64,000 nt of DNA from CAVUXJ01 sp963814975 (GCA_963814975.1 CAWFFB010000009.1:1-64000), one strand, 5' to 3'. Shown: positions 1 through 10,215, numbered from the stretch's first letter. The notes: generated by a model from the letters alone, not told the origin. Made by a program: numbers and translations.

Positions 1-305
1 CTCGGTCGCGTGGGTCTGAGCCGCCGCGACTGCCGCGGCTGAGATCGCGCGACTGGTCGTCGCGATCGCGCGGATCGTCGCCCATCAAGGATCGTAGCTA
101 TCCACGGCGCACCTCCGCGGCGGACGAAGGTGCATGGCAACCCGGGAGAGGCGAAAGTCGAAAGAGAAGCCGCGATTTTGCGGGGACAAAAACGGGGACA
201 ATCTGGCGCGGTTTCGGGTAGTCGGGGGTTGCCCCCCGATCACGATTCACCCAATAGAAATGGGCCTTGTTGCCTTCTGCTGCCCCGGGTGGTTTGGCTG
301 TGAGC

Positions 306-352
306 GGCTCATAACCCAAAGGTCGCGGGTTCAAATCCCGCCCCCGCAACCA
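306..352 (+). tRNA. 3' fragment of initiator tRNA-fMet (putative att site)
   Basis: The segment reads as the 3' half of an initiator methionine tRNA. It has anticodon CAT at 310-312, a perfect 5-bp T-stem (325-329 with 337-341) around the loop TTCAAAT, an acceptor 3' strand ending CCCCGCA, discriminator A and an encoded CCA at 350-352. The 5' half is missing: the bases before 306 do not form the anticodon stem beyond two pairs, and no matching GCGGGG acceptor strand lies upstream. Such 3' tRNA remnants are typical crossover duplicates left when an integrative element inserts at a tRNA 3' end. In that geometry the element lies on the left, off the window edge. Confidence 0.75.
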
Positions 353-359
353 ACATAAC

Positions 360-1901
360 CGACCGCATCGCCTGAGTCGGCCGGCCTGCGCGGCGGCCAG
401 CATCGACCCCAAGTTCCCGACACCTGCAACAGTCCATCTCCCGGCGGAATCACGATCTTCTCCAGGAATCCGCGGAGCGCCTGTCGCGCGGCATCCCGCT
501 GTTCGTCGTGCTCCAAGCCTGCGGCGAGCGTCGTCGCCTTCTGGCGGAAGACCTCGGCCATCTCGGGGTGCAGCGCGGGGAGCGGCGGCTCGGCCAACGC
601 GGTCGTCAGCTGCGGCCTTCCGCGCGTCGAGCGTCATCAGTTCGTCCTTGATCGCGAGCGCCGAAACGCCGTCCTTGATGGCTTGCATGAGCGTCGCGGA
701 TCTCCCGCTCGACGGCCGCGAGCTCGCGCCGGGCCCCAGCCAACTGGGCCAGGTGCTCACGCCGCTGGAGCGTCATCTCGGCCGTGAACCCCTCGCAGAA
801 CGCGGCGAACGCGCCGGCTCAAAGAAAAGCTCGCGCATGGCGCGCAGGGCTCGGGCTTCGACGTCCTGCCGCTTGATGCTGCGGCGGTTCGTGCAGGTTC
901 CCCGCGATCGGGCATTGAAGCAGGTCAGCAGATCATGCGACGAGAGAATGAAGCCTCCGCCGCAGGATCCGCACTGCGTCAGCCCAGAGAAGAGATACTT
1001 CGGCCGGCGCGCGCGGACGATCCCGGCTCTCATGGTGTACCGGGTGGAGGCCTGCCGCGCCTTGGCCGCCTGCCAGAGGTCATCGTCGACGATCCGGAGT
1101 TCCGGCACGTCCTTCGTGATCCACTCCGACGCGGGTTCATCCGCGCCACACGTTTCCCGGTGTCGGGATTTTTCACGAAGCGCTGCCGGTTCCAGACGAA
1201 CCGTCCGATGTACAGCTCGTTATTCAGGATGCCGGTGCCACGGCCTGCGTGTCCGTGAATCGTGCTGGGGCTCCATGCCGTGCCCATCGGTCCGGGGATC
1301 CCTTCCGCATTCAGCGTCTTGCCGATCGCCTTCGGGGAGACGCCCGCGACGAAAGCCCGGAAGATCCGCTGCACGATCGCCGCTTCCTCGGGATGGATCT
1401 CCCGCTCGCCGCGTGGCTGGCCCTCCAGCGCACGCACCACGCGGTAGCCGTAGCTGATGCCACCGCCAGAGCGTCCCCGCTTCGACCCGACCCCGGAGCC
1501 CTCGGCGTGTCTTCTCTGCCAGATCCTCAAGATACAGGGCGTTCATCGTGCCCTTCAGGCCGACGTGCAGGTGGCCGATCTCGCCTTCAGAGACGGTGAC
1601 GATCTTGACGCCCGCGAACGTCAGCTGCTTGAACAGGTCAGCGGTGTCTTCCTGGTCGCGTGAGAACCGATCGAGCGACTCGGCGAGCACCACGTCGAAC
1701 GTGTTCGCCGCGCGCGTCGCGCATCAACGATTGGATGCCGGCTCGCATCAGCGAGGCGCCGGACATCGCGGCGTCTGTGTAGTCGGCGACCACGGTCCAG
1801 CCCTGGCGCACGGCGAACTCGCGACAGGTCCGATGCTGATCGGCGATCGAGGCCGCTCGCTGTTGGTCGGATGAATATCGCGCGTAGAGGGCGACTCTCA
1901 T
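360..1901 (-). CDS. Large serine recombinase (site-specific), frame-broken
   Basis: This is a large serine recombinase or resolvase-invertase family protein that would catalyse site-specific DNA recombination. The N-terminus carries the catalytic-serine motif YARYSSDQQ, followed by a second active-site motif SLDRFSRD. A recombinase domain follows (SGGGISYGYRVV, then LNNELYIGRFVWNR) and then a zinc-ribbon region with TQCGSCGGG and CFNARSRGTC. The end is a leucine- and alanine-rich helix. The reading frame changes at about 1700, 1500, 1100 and 780, so no single ORF spans the gene. The start chosen is ATG at 1901, overlapping the small ORF upstream. The gene ends close to the tRNA-fMet fragment. 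The exact stop is uncertain because of the frame breaks, which may be sequencing indels or real decay. Confidence 0.75.
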
Positions 1902-2093
1902 GACAGCCTTCGATTTGCCGATCAATTCGGCGAAATACTCACGAGCGGCTTCCCGCCCCAATTCACGCGCCACCGCGCGAGCTGCCGCCGCCAACACGCG
2001 CTGGCTCTCGGGATCGCTGAAGTCTGCCGGCTGGACAGACTTCCTCTCCACGAGCGTCAACGGACGACGAACCTTACGCGTGGGACGGGGCAT
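1902..2093 (-). CDS. Small ORF preceding the recombinase
   Basis: A roughly 64-residue reading frame, Arg-rich at its N-terminus (MPRPTRKVRRPL) and then helical and Ala-rich (AAARAVARELGREAAREYF). It runs directly into the recombinase start in the same frame. A TGA overlapping the recombinase ATG in a neighbouring frame suggests it is normally a separate coupled small gene whose stop has been shifted out of frame. It could alternatively be an N-terminal extension of the recombinase. I recognise no family. By position it is probably an accessory gene of the element, perhaps regulatory, but this is inference. Confidence 0.4.
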
Positions 2094-2288
2094 CTTACCC
2101 TACGTCCCAGCCTGTGCCGGCTTCAACGAGTTCGGTGACGGGCGCGGCCTGATCGTGGCGCACGCTCACGTAACTGCTGTAATTGTCTCGACCCTCTCCC
2201 ACACCAGCGACGTCTTGTAGGTGAACCCCCAGGCTTGATCACCGGCCACCCCGTCGATGAAGACCCAGACGAGGAGCACAAAAAGAAA

Positions 2289-2344
2289 AACCCCTTGCGA
2301 CGTCAAAGCTCTCCGTCGGCGGGGAGCCAACGCTGCAAGGGGTT
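2289..2344 (-). terminator. Rho-independent-type terminator, minus strand
   Basis: A perfect 10-bp inverted repeat pairs AACCCCTTGC (2289-2298) with GCAAGGGGTT (2335-2344). A smaller imperfect inner stem lies around 2309-2326. Read on the minus strand, the hairpin is followed by TTTCTTTTTG, a U-rich tract. It lies downstream of the minus-strand zinc-ribbon gene and could end that transcript. The rest of 2100-2690 holds no gene I can support. Confidence 0.6.
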
Positions 2345-2688
2345 TCCACCCGCGTTTCGAACGCGGTCTACCTCTTGCGATCCCACTTTGTACGTCATGC
2401 GTGCAGCCCGTGGTCGGGCTCAGGGCCGTCGCGAACGGCCCTTTGCACAGTCACGTCAGCGTGTTACCGCATTAGCCTCGATCTTCGCATCACGACCGCA
2501 GAATAAACGGCGCCGTGAGGGGTGTGAAGCGCGTGAGAATAACGACGCAGATGTTGACGCGTCGCTGGAGAGGACACGTTCCGGCCCTCCTGTTTCCGAC
2601 CCTAACGACAACATCGGCCGAGGGCCCGTGCGGCTAAGGTGGCGGTGCAGGGTTTCCGATTGAGGGCTTCCACGGGGTCTGCGGCTTA

Positions 2689-2993
2689 TCATTGCCGATC
2701 TCCTCTGGGATGGCCGTCCTGACCGCCTTCCGCGGCCAGTTCCGTTTCGACGTCGATGACAGCCTTCTTGAGTCGATCTAGGATGTCCTGCTCCGTGTGG
2801 CCTCCAGCGCACGTCGAACCGCCATCCGACAGCGGTCCGAGCAGAAGCCGTTTCTCCGTCGTCCTTTGATCGGCGCTCCACACTGCTGGCAGAATTGGCC
2901 GTCAGAAGCCGTCGTTCGGGTTTCTGAGGCTGCTTCGGTCTCAATTAGGGCGTCTGTGTGACTCCGGCCGGTCGCGCGATTGTGGGGCGTCAT
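2689..2993 (-). CDS. Small zinc-ribbon protein of the mobile element
   Basis: A small protein of about 100 residues with a treble-clef or zinc-ribbon-like arrangement: FCQQCGAPIKGRRRNGFC followed by SDRC. The four Cys are in the C-x2-C...C-x3-C pattern. A frame break near 2800 separates the zinc-binding N-terminal half from an acidic helical C-terminal part (ILDRLKKAVIDVETELAAE) ending at 2689. Similar short Cys proteins are common beside recombinases and excisionases in integrative elements. Here it sits between the recombinase and the excisionase-like genes on the same strand. DNA binding is plausible but unproven. Confidence 0.5.
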
Positions 2994-3215
2994 CGGGCGA
3001 CCTGGAATGTGTGCAACTGAATCGAGTCTGGCTGTCTCAGAGTTGCCCTTTCCGGGGGATGCCCCTCACCGTTCAAGACATCCTCTATCGCGACCAAATC
3101 GCGGTCGCTGATCGACCATCCTTTCCTTGGTGTCTCAATGCCAAGGATTCGCAGACGCTTCTCTGTAGAGTTCCAACTGGACAGGACACCGTGAAGATCG
3201 GCGCAATCGGTGGCC

Positions 3216-3457
3216 TCAACGGCGGCGCCCACCGTGTCGCCGATCATCGGCGTGCCCCGTGGTGAAGCGCGACCGCGCGGCGCGCTCTCGGGCGAACTGC
3301 TCAACATCGCGTCGGTGCCATAGGCGAACGCCGCGCGCTGTCTTCAGTGCAGGCAATTTACCGGTACGGTCCCATTGACGGATCGTTTCAGGAGCGACGG
3401 CGCAGATCCGGGCGGCTTCATTCGTAGAACGGGATCGGTCGTGGGGTGTTCGCTCAT
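3216..3457 (-). CDS. Excisionase-like HTH protein, copy 1 (one-base deletion)
   Basis: Restoring the one base that copy 2 retains (a G near 3425) gives an 80-residue protein. It contains a MerR/excisionase-type winged helix (HTH_17): an N-terminal helix LTNEAARICAVAPETIRQW, then the wing LPALKTARGVRLWHRRD, then the helix VEQFARERAA. It ends with an Arg-rich tail GGRRR. Proteins of this type are recombination directionality factors or small regulators of integrative elements. Its position upstream of the serine recombinase on the same strand fits that role. As written, the frame breaks after about 10 codons. Confidence 0.6.
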
Positions 3458-3542
3458 ACGAGCGTTATTACACGACACCCTCCGCTTCTCTGTAGAGTTC
3501 CAACTGGACAGGACACCGTGAAGATCGGCGCAATCGGTGGCC

Positions 3543-3782
3543 TCAACGGCGGCGCCCACGTGTCGCCGATCATCGGCGTGCCCCGTGGTGAGCGCGACCG
3601 CGCGGCGCGCTCTCGGGCGAACTGCTCAACATCGCGTCGGTGCCATAGGCGAACGCCGCGCGCTGTCTTCAGTGCAGGCAATTTACCGGTACGGTCCCAT
3701 TGACGGATCGTTTCAGGAGCGACGGCGCAGATCGGGCGGCTTCATTCGTGAGAACGGGATCGGTCGTGGGGTGTTCGCTCAT
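3543..3782 (-). CDS. Excisionase-like HTH protein, copy 2 (three one-base deletions)
   Basis: This is the second tandem copy of the excisionase-like gene. Adding back the three bases present in copy 1 restores exactly the same 80-residue protein, starting MSEHPTTDPVLTNEAAR and ending RRR. That two independently broken copies complement each other to one clean ORF is the strongest evidence here that the gene is real and that the breaks are indel errors or very recent. The start ATG is at 3782. Confidence 0.6.
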
Positions 3783-3819
3783 ACGAGCGTTATTACACGA
3801 CACCCTATTGTCGTGTATA

Positions 3820-4995
3820 CCCAGTAGAAAGTGAAACAAATAGCGCGGCCCGCTCGTACTGCTCTACAAGGAGGCGAGCATGCGAACGGGACGCCCCAAG
3901 GTTGCGTTGATCTTGACGGATGAGGAGCGGCGACGATTGGAATCGCTGGCGCATCGCTCGCGGTCGGCGCCGCACTTGGCGCGGCGCGCGCGCATCATCT
4001 TGGCGTGTGCCGAGGGTCGCGACAGCAAGGTCGTGGCCCGACGCCTCCACGTGACACCGGCGACGGTGTGCAAGTGGCGCGGCCGTTTCGTTCGCGATCG
4101 ACTCGAGGGCTTGTACGACGAACCGCGGCCCGGTGCGCCGCGGACGATTACCGACGACCAGGTCGAGCAGGTGATTATTCGAACGCTGGAAACGACGCCG
4201 CGCGGGGCCACGCACTGGAGCACGCGGGACATGGCCAAGGCGTTGGACCTGAGTCGCATGGCCGTCAATCGGATCTGGCGCGCCTTCGGCCTGCAGCCGC
4301 ATCGGAGCGAGACGTTCAAGCTGCCGACCGACCCGCTGCTCGTGGAGAAGGTCCGCGACATCGTGGGGTTGTATATGAATCCGCCGGAGCACGCGGCGGT
4401 GTTCTGCGTCGATGAAAAGCCACAGATCCAAGCGCTGGACCGCACCCAACCGCTCCTGCCGATGCGGCCCGGCCAGGTGGAGCGCCGCACGCATGACTAC
4501 GATCGGCACGGCACGACCACGTTGTTCGCCGCCCTCAACGCGAAGACGAGTGAGGTCATCACGCAGTTTCATCAGCGCCATCGCTCGGTCCAGTTCCGTG
4601 AGTTCCTCGATCTGATCGAGACGCAGGTCCCGCGGCGACCTCGACGTGCACATCATCATGGACAACTACGGCACCCACAAGACACCGCTCATTCGGAACT
4701 GGTTCGCCAAGCGTCCACGGTTTCACGTCCACTTCACCCCCACGTATGGGTCGTGGCTGAGTCTCGTGGAGCGGTGGTTCGCCGAGCTGACGAACAAGCA
4801 GTTGCGCCGCGGCGCCTACCAGAGCGTGCCGAAGCTCAAGGCCGCCATCCAGGAGTTCATCGACGCGCATCAGGAGAATCCCAAGCCGTTCGTGTGGACG
4901 AAGACCGCCGACCAGATTCTCGCGAGCATCGCGCGATTCGCGCAGCGCACATTCGACCTCCAGGCCGCGCAACATGTTTCACGAACCACTGGGAC
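3820..4995 (+). mobile_element. IS630-family insertion sequence
   Basis: Imperfect terminal inverted repeats flank a transposase gene. The left end CCCAGTAGAAAGTGAAACA (3820-3838) matches the reverse complement of 4976-4994 at 15 of 19 positions. The right repeat overlaps the last transposase codons. The true outer tips may lie a few bases further out, since GTGT occurs before both CCCAGT cores. IS630 elements target TA, and TA lies at 3818-3819, but I could not establish a clean TA duplication at both ends. The element separates the recombinase region from the polysaccharide operon. Confidence 0.65.
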
Positions 4996-5029
4996 GGGAC
5001 ACCTAGGAAATGGGTTGCGATTTGGTTGA
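3880..5029 (+). CDS. IS630-family DDE transposase, one frame break
   Basis: The N-terminal half holds a helix-turn-helix (VVARRLHVTPATVCKWRGRF) and a second HTH/winkelried-like segment (LDLSRMAVNRIWRAFGL). The catalytic domain follows with the DDE triad: D in FCVDEKPQ, D in IIMDNYGTH and E in SLVERWFAEL. A frame break near 4630 separates the first Asp block from the second. The family normally ends in a (T/S)GTGH-stop. Here TTGTGH is followed by two extra residue codons in the frame read, and removing one C near 5002 would give a TAG directly after GTGH. The gene is therefore probably intact in the organism. The start ATG at 3880 is preceded by AAGGAGG, a strong ribosome-binding site. Confidence 0.85.
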
Positions 5030-5261
5030 AAGGCCGATACAACTCGACTAGCGACTACGTGAGAAACCCTGGACGGCGGTAGCTCTGTCGATTTAGGGTG
5101 AAATAGAGGTAACGATTGACTACTTCTGTCTGGCTTCCTTGAGCATTTCATGTCGAGCGCGCTTCGTGACGGCCGACTGTGCTCAGCGCTATCGTTTCCC
5201 CTTTGACTGACAAGTCTCCTCAGCTAAGCCCATAGCGTCAGCGTTAACCACCGCAGCGGCG

Positions 5262-6433
5262 ATGACTTGCATTTACCCTTCAGCCGAATCCTCTGCGTTG
5301 CGTGTGACTTCTCGGAACCGATCCGATCAGATCCGCGTTCTCTATTTGATTGGGGGGCGTCGCATCGGCGGGATGGAGACGCACCTCTTGAGGCTGGTGG
5401 CTGCTATCAAGTCGTCATTTCGATGTCTGATTTGCTGCCTGGACCCTTCCCCCGAATACTTGCACCGGATTAGCGCAGTCGGTGTCGAACACGTTAGCCT
5501 CCGATGTCCTTCGCTTGTGTCACCTTCGGCGGTCAGGGCATATCTGACGCTCGAGCGACTGGTCCTCGACTTCGAGCCACATATTGTGCATTCCTACGGG
5601 TTTGCTTGTGATCTGCTGGCCGGTGCATTGGCAGCCCGTGGCCGAGTCGGTCACGTCGTGACGAGCCGCCGCGGCGAGGACTCTAATAGCAGGCACCGGC
5701 GACTCAGACGCCTGGTCAACCGGGTGTCCGATAAGATCGTGTGCGTGTCCGCCGAAACCGCCAAATTTGTAGAGGCGACCGAAGGCCCTCAAGTCGACCG
5801 TCTCAGCGTTATTCCCAACGGAGTGCCAACAATCTCGACGCCTCCGCTGGCGTGCCGGTCGGCACGATGCTGCACGTTCCGTCCATTTCGGAACCCTGGG
5901 AACCGTCAAGCCAATCAAAGGCTCGGACCTCCTCGTCGACGCGTTCCTGAAATTTGACAAACGCCAGCCTGTTCACCTTGTTGTCGCCGGGCTGGTCGAT
6001 CGCCCTTGGGCAGAAGCCCTTCGAGAGCGAGCGTTGAGCGCGTCGGATGGCCGTATCGAGTTCATCGGACGCTCTGTCGACCCGAATTTGTTCCTTTCCA
6101 GTCTGGACGTATTCGTCCTGCCCTCGCGATCCGAAGGCATGTCCAATGCCTTGCTCGAGGCGATGGCGCTGGGTTTGCCCTGCGTCGCGACCGACGTCGG
6201 ATCGAGTCGCTCGCTCCTTAACCCCGAAGGCGGAGCACCGGCCGGCCTGGTCTGTCGATCGACAGCCGATGATTTGTTTGCCGCGATGAATCGCCTGGCC
6301 GCCAGTCCAGAGGTTCGGATGCGGCATGGGACGGAAGCCTACAATCGCGTCAGGCAACATTATTCGATCGAATGCGATGGCAGACCGGCACGCCGGCCTC
6401 TACCACTGCTTGATCGGTGTCGGGGTTACATGA
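5262..6433 (+). CDS. GT4-family glycosyltransferase (frame-broken)
   Basis: This is a cytoplasmic glycosyltransferase of the GT-B, GT4 type that would add a sugar to a lipid-linked polysaccharide precursor. The N-terminal domain shows the typical GGRRIGGMETHLLRL start. The C-terminal donor-binding domain shows FGTLGTVKPIKG and the E-x7-E motif in SEGMSNALLEAMALG. The frame shifts between about 5835 and 5890 and again near 6375. After the second correction the stop is TGA at 6431-6433, overlapping the ATG of the MBOAT gene (ATGA), so the two are translationally coupled. This is the first gene of the operon, about 230 bp downstream of the IS630 element. The sugar and acceptor cannot be read from sequence. 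Confidence 0.8.
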
Positions 6434-7949
6434 TGGGTTCCGAGGGCGACGTGCGCAAGCCAGCCATCACACTCGTCGGACATAACCGATGCTCGACTCA
6501 CCTCACAAGGTCGCGTGTGACTCAAAGTTCTTCCCGCAACGCTGGGGCTGCCGTTGCGGTCCTCGGTCCCCAAACAGAACTAACGAAAAGCGTCTCGCCG
6601 CGAATCGGTGCCGCGGTGCGGATCGGAACGCAGCTCGCACTTCTCGCCCTCGTCATCCGTCAGTTCGATATAGAAAGCACCGCCTTCCTACACATCTGCC
6701 TCTTGGCATTCGGAGGCTCCCTGGTTCACGGATTCCTGCCGCTGGCATGGCGGCTGCCGTTCTTTGCGGGCCTCTCCATCGCAGGCATCAGTCTGGTGTT
6801 CGGGGTCTGGCAAAGCCTTTGGCTGCTTGGCTTTGGCTCAGCCTTGGTAGTCATCTGTCATCTGCCGATGCGATTTGCAGCGCGTGTAGGCTTCCTGCTG
6901 CTCGCGGGTACGGCTCTCGCCGTTTTGCGGATAGGATGGATAGACGGTCCCTGGTCCCCTGCCATGTGGCCCATTTTCGGCTCGATGTTCATGTTCCGGC
7001 TTGATCGTCTACATGTACGACCTGCGGCACGAAACGGACCCCGCCGTCGCTCTCGCGCACGCTGGCGTACTTCTTCATGCTGCCGAACGTCTGCTTTCCG
7101 ATGTTCCCGGTGGTGGACTACAAGACGTTCAAGCGCACCTACTACAACGACGACGAGGACCGCATCTGCCAGGTCGGCGTCGAATGGATCTTCCGCGGCG
7201 TCTTTCAACTGATTCTGTATCGCGCCGTCTATTACTACCTGACGATGTCCCCAGCCGATGTCGACGAGCCCAGCCGATCTCGGCCGGTTCATGGTGGCGA
7301 ATTATCTCCTGTACCTCCGCATTTCCGGCCAGTTCCACGTCGTCGTCGGCATCCTGCGCCTCTTCGGGTTCAATCTGCCGGAGACGCACCACCGATATCT
7401 GCTGGCCAGCGAGCATCACCGACTTCTGGCGCCGCATCAACATTTATTGGAAGGACTTCATGATGAAGATCTTCTACTATCCGAGCTTCTTCGCGCTGAA
7501 GAGACGAGGGTGGACCGAGCGTTGGTCGCTGGTCCTGGCCACGATTGTGGTGTTTCTGTCTGACGTGGCTGCTGCACTCCTATCAGTGGTTCTGGCTGCG
7601 AGGCGCCTTTCCGATCACGTGGCCCGATGTGCTGTTCTGGGGAATTCTCGGCGTGCTCGTCGTGGCGAATACGTTGTATGAGTCGTCAAAGGGAAGGGTC
7701 CGCCGCCTCGGAAATCGTAAGATGCCGCGTTCAGAAATAATAGGCGTCGCGCTGCAGACAGCCTTGATGTTCTGCTTCATCTGCATCCTCTGGTCGCTTC
7801 TGGACCGCCGAATCGGTATCACAGTGGTTCAGGTTGTGGGCATCTGCGTTATCCAATGGCCTGTCAATGCAGACATGGCAAGGGCTGCCGGTCGTCGCGC
7901 TTGCCGTTGTGGCATCATCCGGTCTTCCTCGGAATACAGCGCAGGGTAG
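6430..7949 (+). CDS. MBOAT-family membrane O-acyltransferase (frame-broken)
   Basis: This is a polytopic inner-membrane acyltransferase of the MBOAT superfamily (DltB/AlgI/PatA relatives), which moves an acyl group across the membrane onto a polymer. Visible features are many hydrophobic helices, FRLIVYMYDLRH, the signature SITDFWRRINIYWKDFMM, and a helix with a conserved His (TWLLHSYQWFW) that is the likely catalytic residue. The C-terminal helix reads ILWSLWTAESVSQWF after correction. Frame breaks occur near 7000, 7060, 7260, 7420, 7555 and 7810, so the exact end is uncertain. Overlap with the glycosyltransferase stop and close linkage to SGNH, carrier-protein and adenylation genes suggest a DltB-like role on an exopolysaccharide. 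Confidence 0.75.
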
Positions 7950-7950
7950 T

Positions 7951-9057
7951 GGTGATCGCCAGTTCACGTGGTTCTGGAAACCCGCAAAGACCACTATTTG
8001 TATCGCCGGGTTATATCTCGCAGGCCATTCTGGCGTCCACGCACGCGTGGACGCTCGTGTCGCCAGCGTGCTCAAATCGCTTACACAGCAAAAGCTGAGT
8101 GAGGACGACGCGGAGATGCTTGAACGTGGCTATTACGAAAACCTCACTGGCGTCGAGCGCTTCAACAGCCAACTCTGGGAGATGTATTCGAAGCGACCTG
8201 TAAGCTGGGGAAACCTGCGCGATGCGGGAGGAATGCGGTACACGAATGACTTTTTGGTTGAGGAGCTGATTCCATTGCTCGACATTCCCTTCAAGGGCAC
8301 GACGCTTCGCACCAATCGCTGGGGCATGCGCGATGACGATTACGAGCGCCAGAAGCCGACAGGCATCCGTCGGATCGCCGTATTAGGGCCATCTGACACC
8401 ATGGGCTCAGGTGTGACCTTGGAGCAAACGTTCGCATCGGTGCTGGAGCAGCACCTCAATAAGGTAGCGGATGATTCACGCTACGAAGTTCTGAATTTCG
8501 GCACATCGAACTACACCCCACCGCAACACCTGAGGTTGCTGGAGGAACGCGCGCTCCAGTTCGACCCTGACGTGGTAATTTTTGTGGCCCACGATGAAGA
8601 TGCCGAACGATCGGTCAGGCACCTCCGAACCGTTCTCAACCGTCGCGTGGAGATTCCCTATGAGCCGTTGCGCCAAATTGTGCGAGCGGCCGGCGTCACA
8701 CCCGGAATGAATGACGAGGAGATCAGGCGGCGCCTGCGCCCAGTCCGGGAGCAAGTGCTTGGATGGACGCTTCACCGTATAGGCGAGATCTGCCGGGAAC
8801 GCGGCATCACGGTCGTTTGGCTCTTCCTGCCATTTCTTGTTGAACAAGTAGAGCCCATTGACCCGGCTCTGTTGAAACATGCCCGCGACAGTAGCTTCGC
8901 AATCGTCGACCTCTCAGATATCTATGAGGGAAAGGATATCGGCAACTTCAAGATCGCGGATGGGGATACCCACCACCCGAACGTGGCGGGACACGCGATG
9001 ATCGCGGAGCGTCTCCACAGGGCGCTGCGCGAGATCACCAGGGACGCCGTGCGTTAG
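7951..9057 (+). CDS. SGNH/GDSL-hydrolase-like membrane-anchored protein
   Basis: The N-terminus has one hydrophobic segment (KTTICIAGLYLAG) and the rest is likely extracytoplasmic. The SGNH fold is indicated by the block-I-like motif VLGPSDTMGSGV (Ser in place of the usual GDS context), NFGTSNYTP (block with Asn/Gly), and the C-terminal DxxH block DGDTHHPN. Partner SGNH proteins of this kind (DltD, AlgJ/AlgX, PatB) work with MBOAT proteins in extracytoplasmic acyl transfer. The gene lies directly after the MBOAT gene and 10 bp before the methyltransferase. The start is uncertain because the frame upstream is disturbed. A GTG near 7951, just after a TAG, is a reasonable choice. Confidence 0.7.
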   Translation, partial: GDRQFTWFWKPAKTTICIAGLYLAGHSGVHARVDARVASVLKSLTQQKLSEDDAEMLERGYYENLTGVERFNSQLWEMYSKRPVSWGNLRDAGGMRYTNDFLVEELIPLLDIPFKGTTLRTNRWGMRDDDYERQKPTGIRRIAVLGPSDTMGSGVTLEQTFASVLEQHLNKVADDSRYEVLNFGTSNYTPPQHLRLLEERALQFDPDVVIFVAHDEDAERSVRHLRTVLNRRVEIPYEPLRQIVRAAGVTPGMNDEEIRRRLRPVREQVLGWTLHRIGEICRERGITVVWLFLPFLVEQVEPIDPALLKHARDSSFAIVDLSDIYEGKDIGNFKIADGDTHHPNVAGHAMIAERLHRALREITRDAVR

Positions 9058-9067
9058 AGACCGCATC

Positions 9068-10114
9068 ATGCGAAGCATTTCTCTCCCCGACATCCAGAAA
9101 CAGGTTACGCTGCTCGAGATCGCGGAACGTTTTTTCGACTCGGTCGTGCTTTTCGCTCTGTTCGAAACAGGCGTCTTCCGTGTCATCTCTTCCGGTCCGA
9201 AAACGATCGAGGAAGTCCAGAACGCGGTTGGGGGGAACGAGGAAACGCTTCGGGCAACGCTTGATGCCGCTGTCGCGCTCAAGCTGCTCTCGAAATCTGA
9301 TGCGGGCTACACGGCGTGCGAACCGGTGCTCGATTGCCTTGGACGTGAAGATGCCCCGGCGTACCTCGGGGAATGGGTGGCGTTTCTGCATGCGCTCATG
9401 ACGCCGCTCGCACAACTCGGCGATGCGATCCGCACCGGTAGGACGCCCGGAGCGCTCTTTGAGGACATGAGCGTCGACAACCTCCCGGCGAGACGCATGA
9501 CGGCGGCCATGGATGCGTACGCTCGTTCCCGCGGAGTCGAATTGGCCGACCGGGTCGATTTCTCTCAGACGAGACGCTTTCTCGACCTCGGGTGCGGCCC
9601 TGGGACGTATTCGATTGCCATCGTGGAGCGGTAACCTGCCGTGAAAGCCACACTCCTGGACCTGCCGGGACCAATCGCCGAAGCTCGGCGTCTAGCTGGC
9701 GCGCGGAATATGTCGGACCGCGTGGAGTTCGTGGCGTGCGATGCTCGGCATTACATTCCAGACCAACCGTTTGATACCATTCTGGTCTCGAACACGCTTC
9801 ACATGATCGGGCCCGAAGGCTCGATTGAATTGCTGAAGCGTTGTCATGAGATGTTGACGCCGGGTGGCCGGTTGATCGTCCAGGCTCAATATTTGAACGA
9901 TGACCGTGTCTCGCCTCGTTGGCCTACGCTGCTAAATCTGATCCAGCGTGTCGCGACACCGGAAGGCCGCAACCATGCCGTTGGCGAGACCACCGAATGG
10001 ATGCAACGAGCAGGATTCCGAAACGTGAAGCACGTGCGACTGTCACTGTGGAACGTGTGCGGCTGCTTGATCGGCGAACGACCCGTTCAGGGAAATGGGA
10101 ACCAACGCACGTGA
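9068..10114 (+). CDS. SAM-dependent methyltransferase (O-methyltransferase-like), one frame break
   Basis: A class I SAM-dependent methyltransferase of about 348 residues. The N-terminal 110 residues resemble the helical dimerisation domain of plant-type and polyketide O-methyltransferases (LFETGVFRVISSGPKTIEEV). The Rossmann domain begins with motif I FLDLGCGPGTYSIAI at about residues 171-185. Then come LLDLPGPI, a DARHYIPDQPFDTIL segment and LTPGGRLIVQ. A single frame break lies at about 9634, immediately after motif I. The substrate is unknown. Its position between the SGNH and carrier-protein genes suggests the carrier-bound acyl group or the sugar as target. Alternatively it could act on an unlinked small molecule. 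Confidence 0.75.
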
Positions 10115-10215
10115 TCATCCGAAAACACGGGCGCGTCTTTGCCGCGACTTCCTCAACAGCGACGAAGCATTCACATTGGTTGGGAACAAGGTAGCTCCGA
10201 AAAAGGGCTCACGCG

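Larger units (their letters stand above)
3156..3806. repeat. Tandem direct duplication, about 325 bp x 2
   Basis: Copy 1 spans 3156-3481 and copy 2 spans 3483-3806. Comparing them base by base, I see only four differences, each one base in length: CC/C near 3231, AA/A near 3265, CC/C near 3407 and a missing G in copy 1 near 3425. I see no substitutions. Each copy carries a full excisionase-like gene on the minus strand. Copy 2 ends about 14 bp before the IS630 element. The duplication is therefore very recent or is an assembly artefact, and the differences look like indel errors. Confidence 0.85.

Noticed and set aside
98..760. A 220-residue minus-strand reading frame containing RGRDLNPRPLGYEPL
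   Set aside because: This peptide is the well-known translation of a tRNA-Met 3' end read in reverse. The frame covers the tRNA fragment and part of the recombinase and is not a gene.
2345..2372. A T-arm-like hairpin (CCGCG/CGCGG around TTCGAAA on the minus strand)
   Set aside because: The neighbouring bases form no anticodon or D arm and no acceptor stem, so it is not a tRNA.
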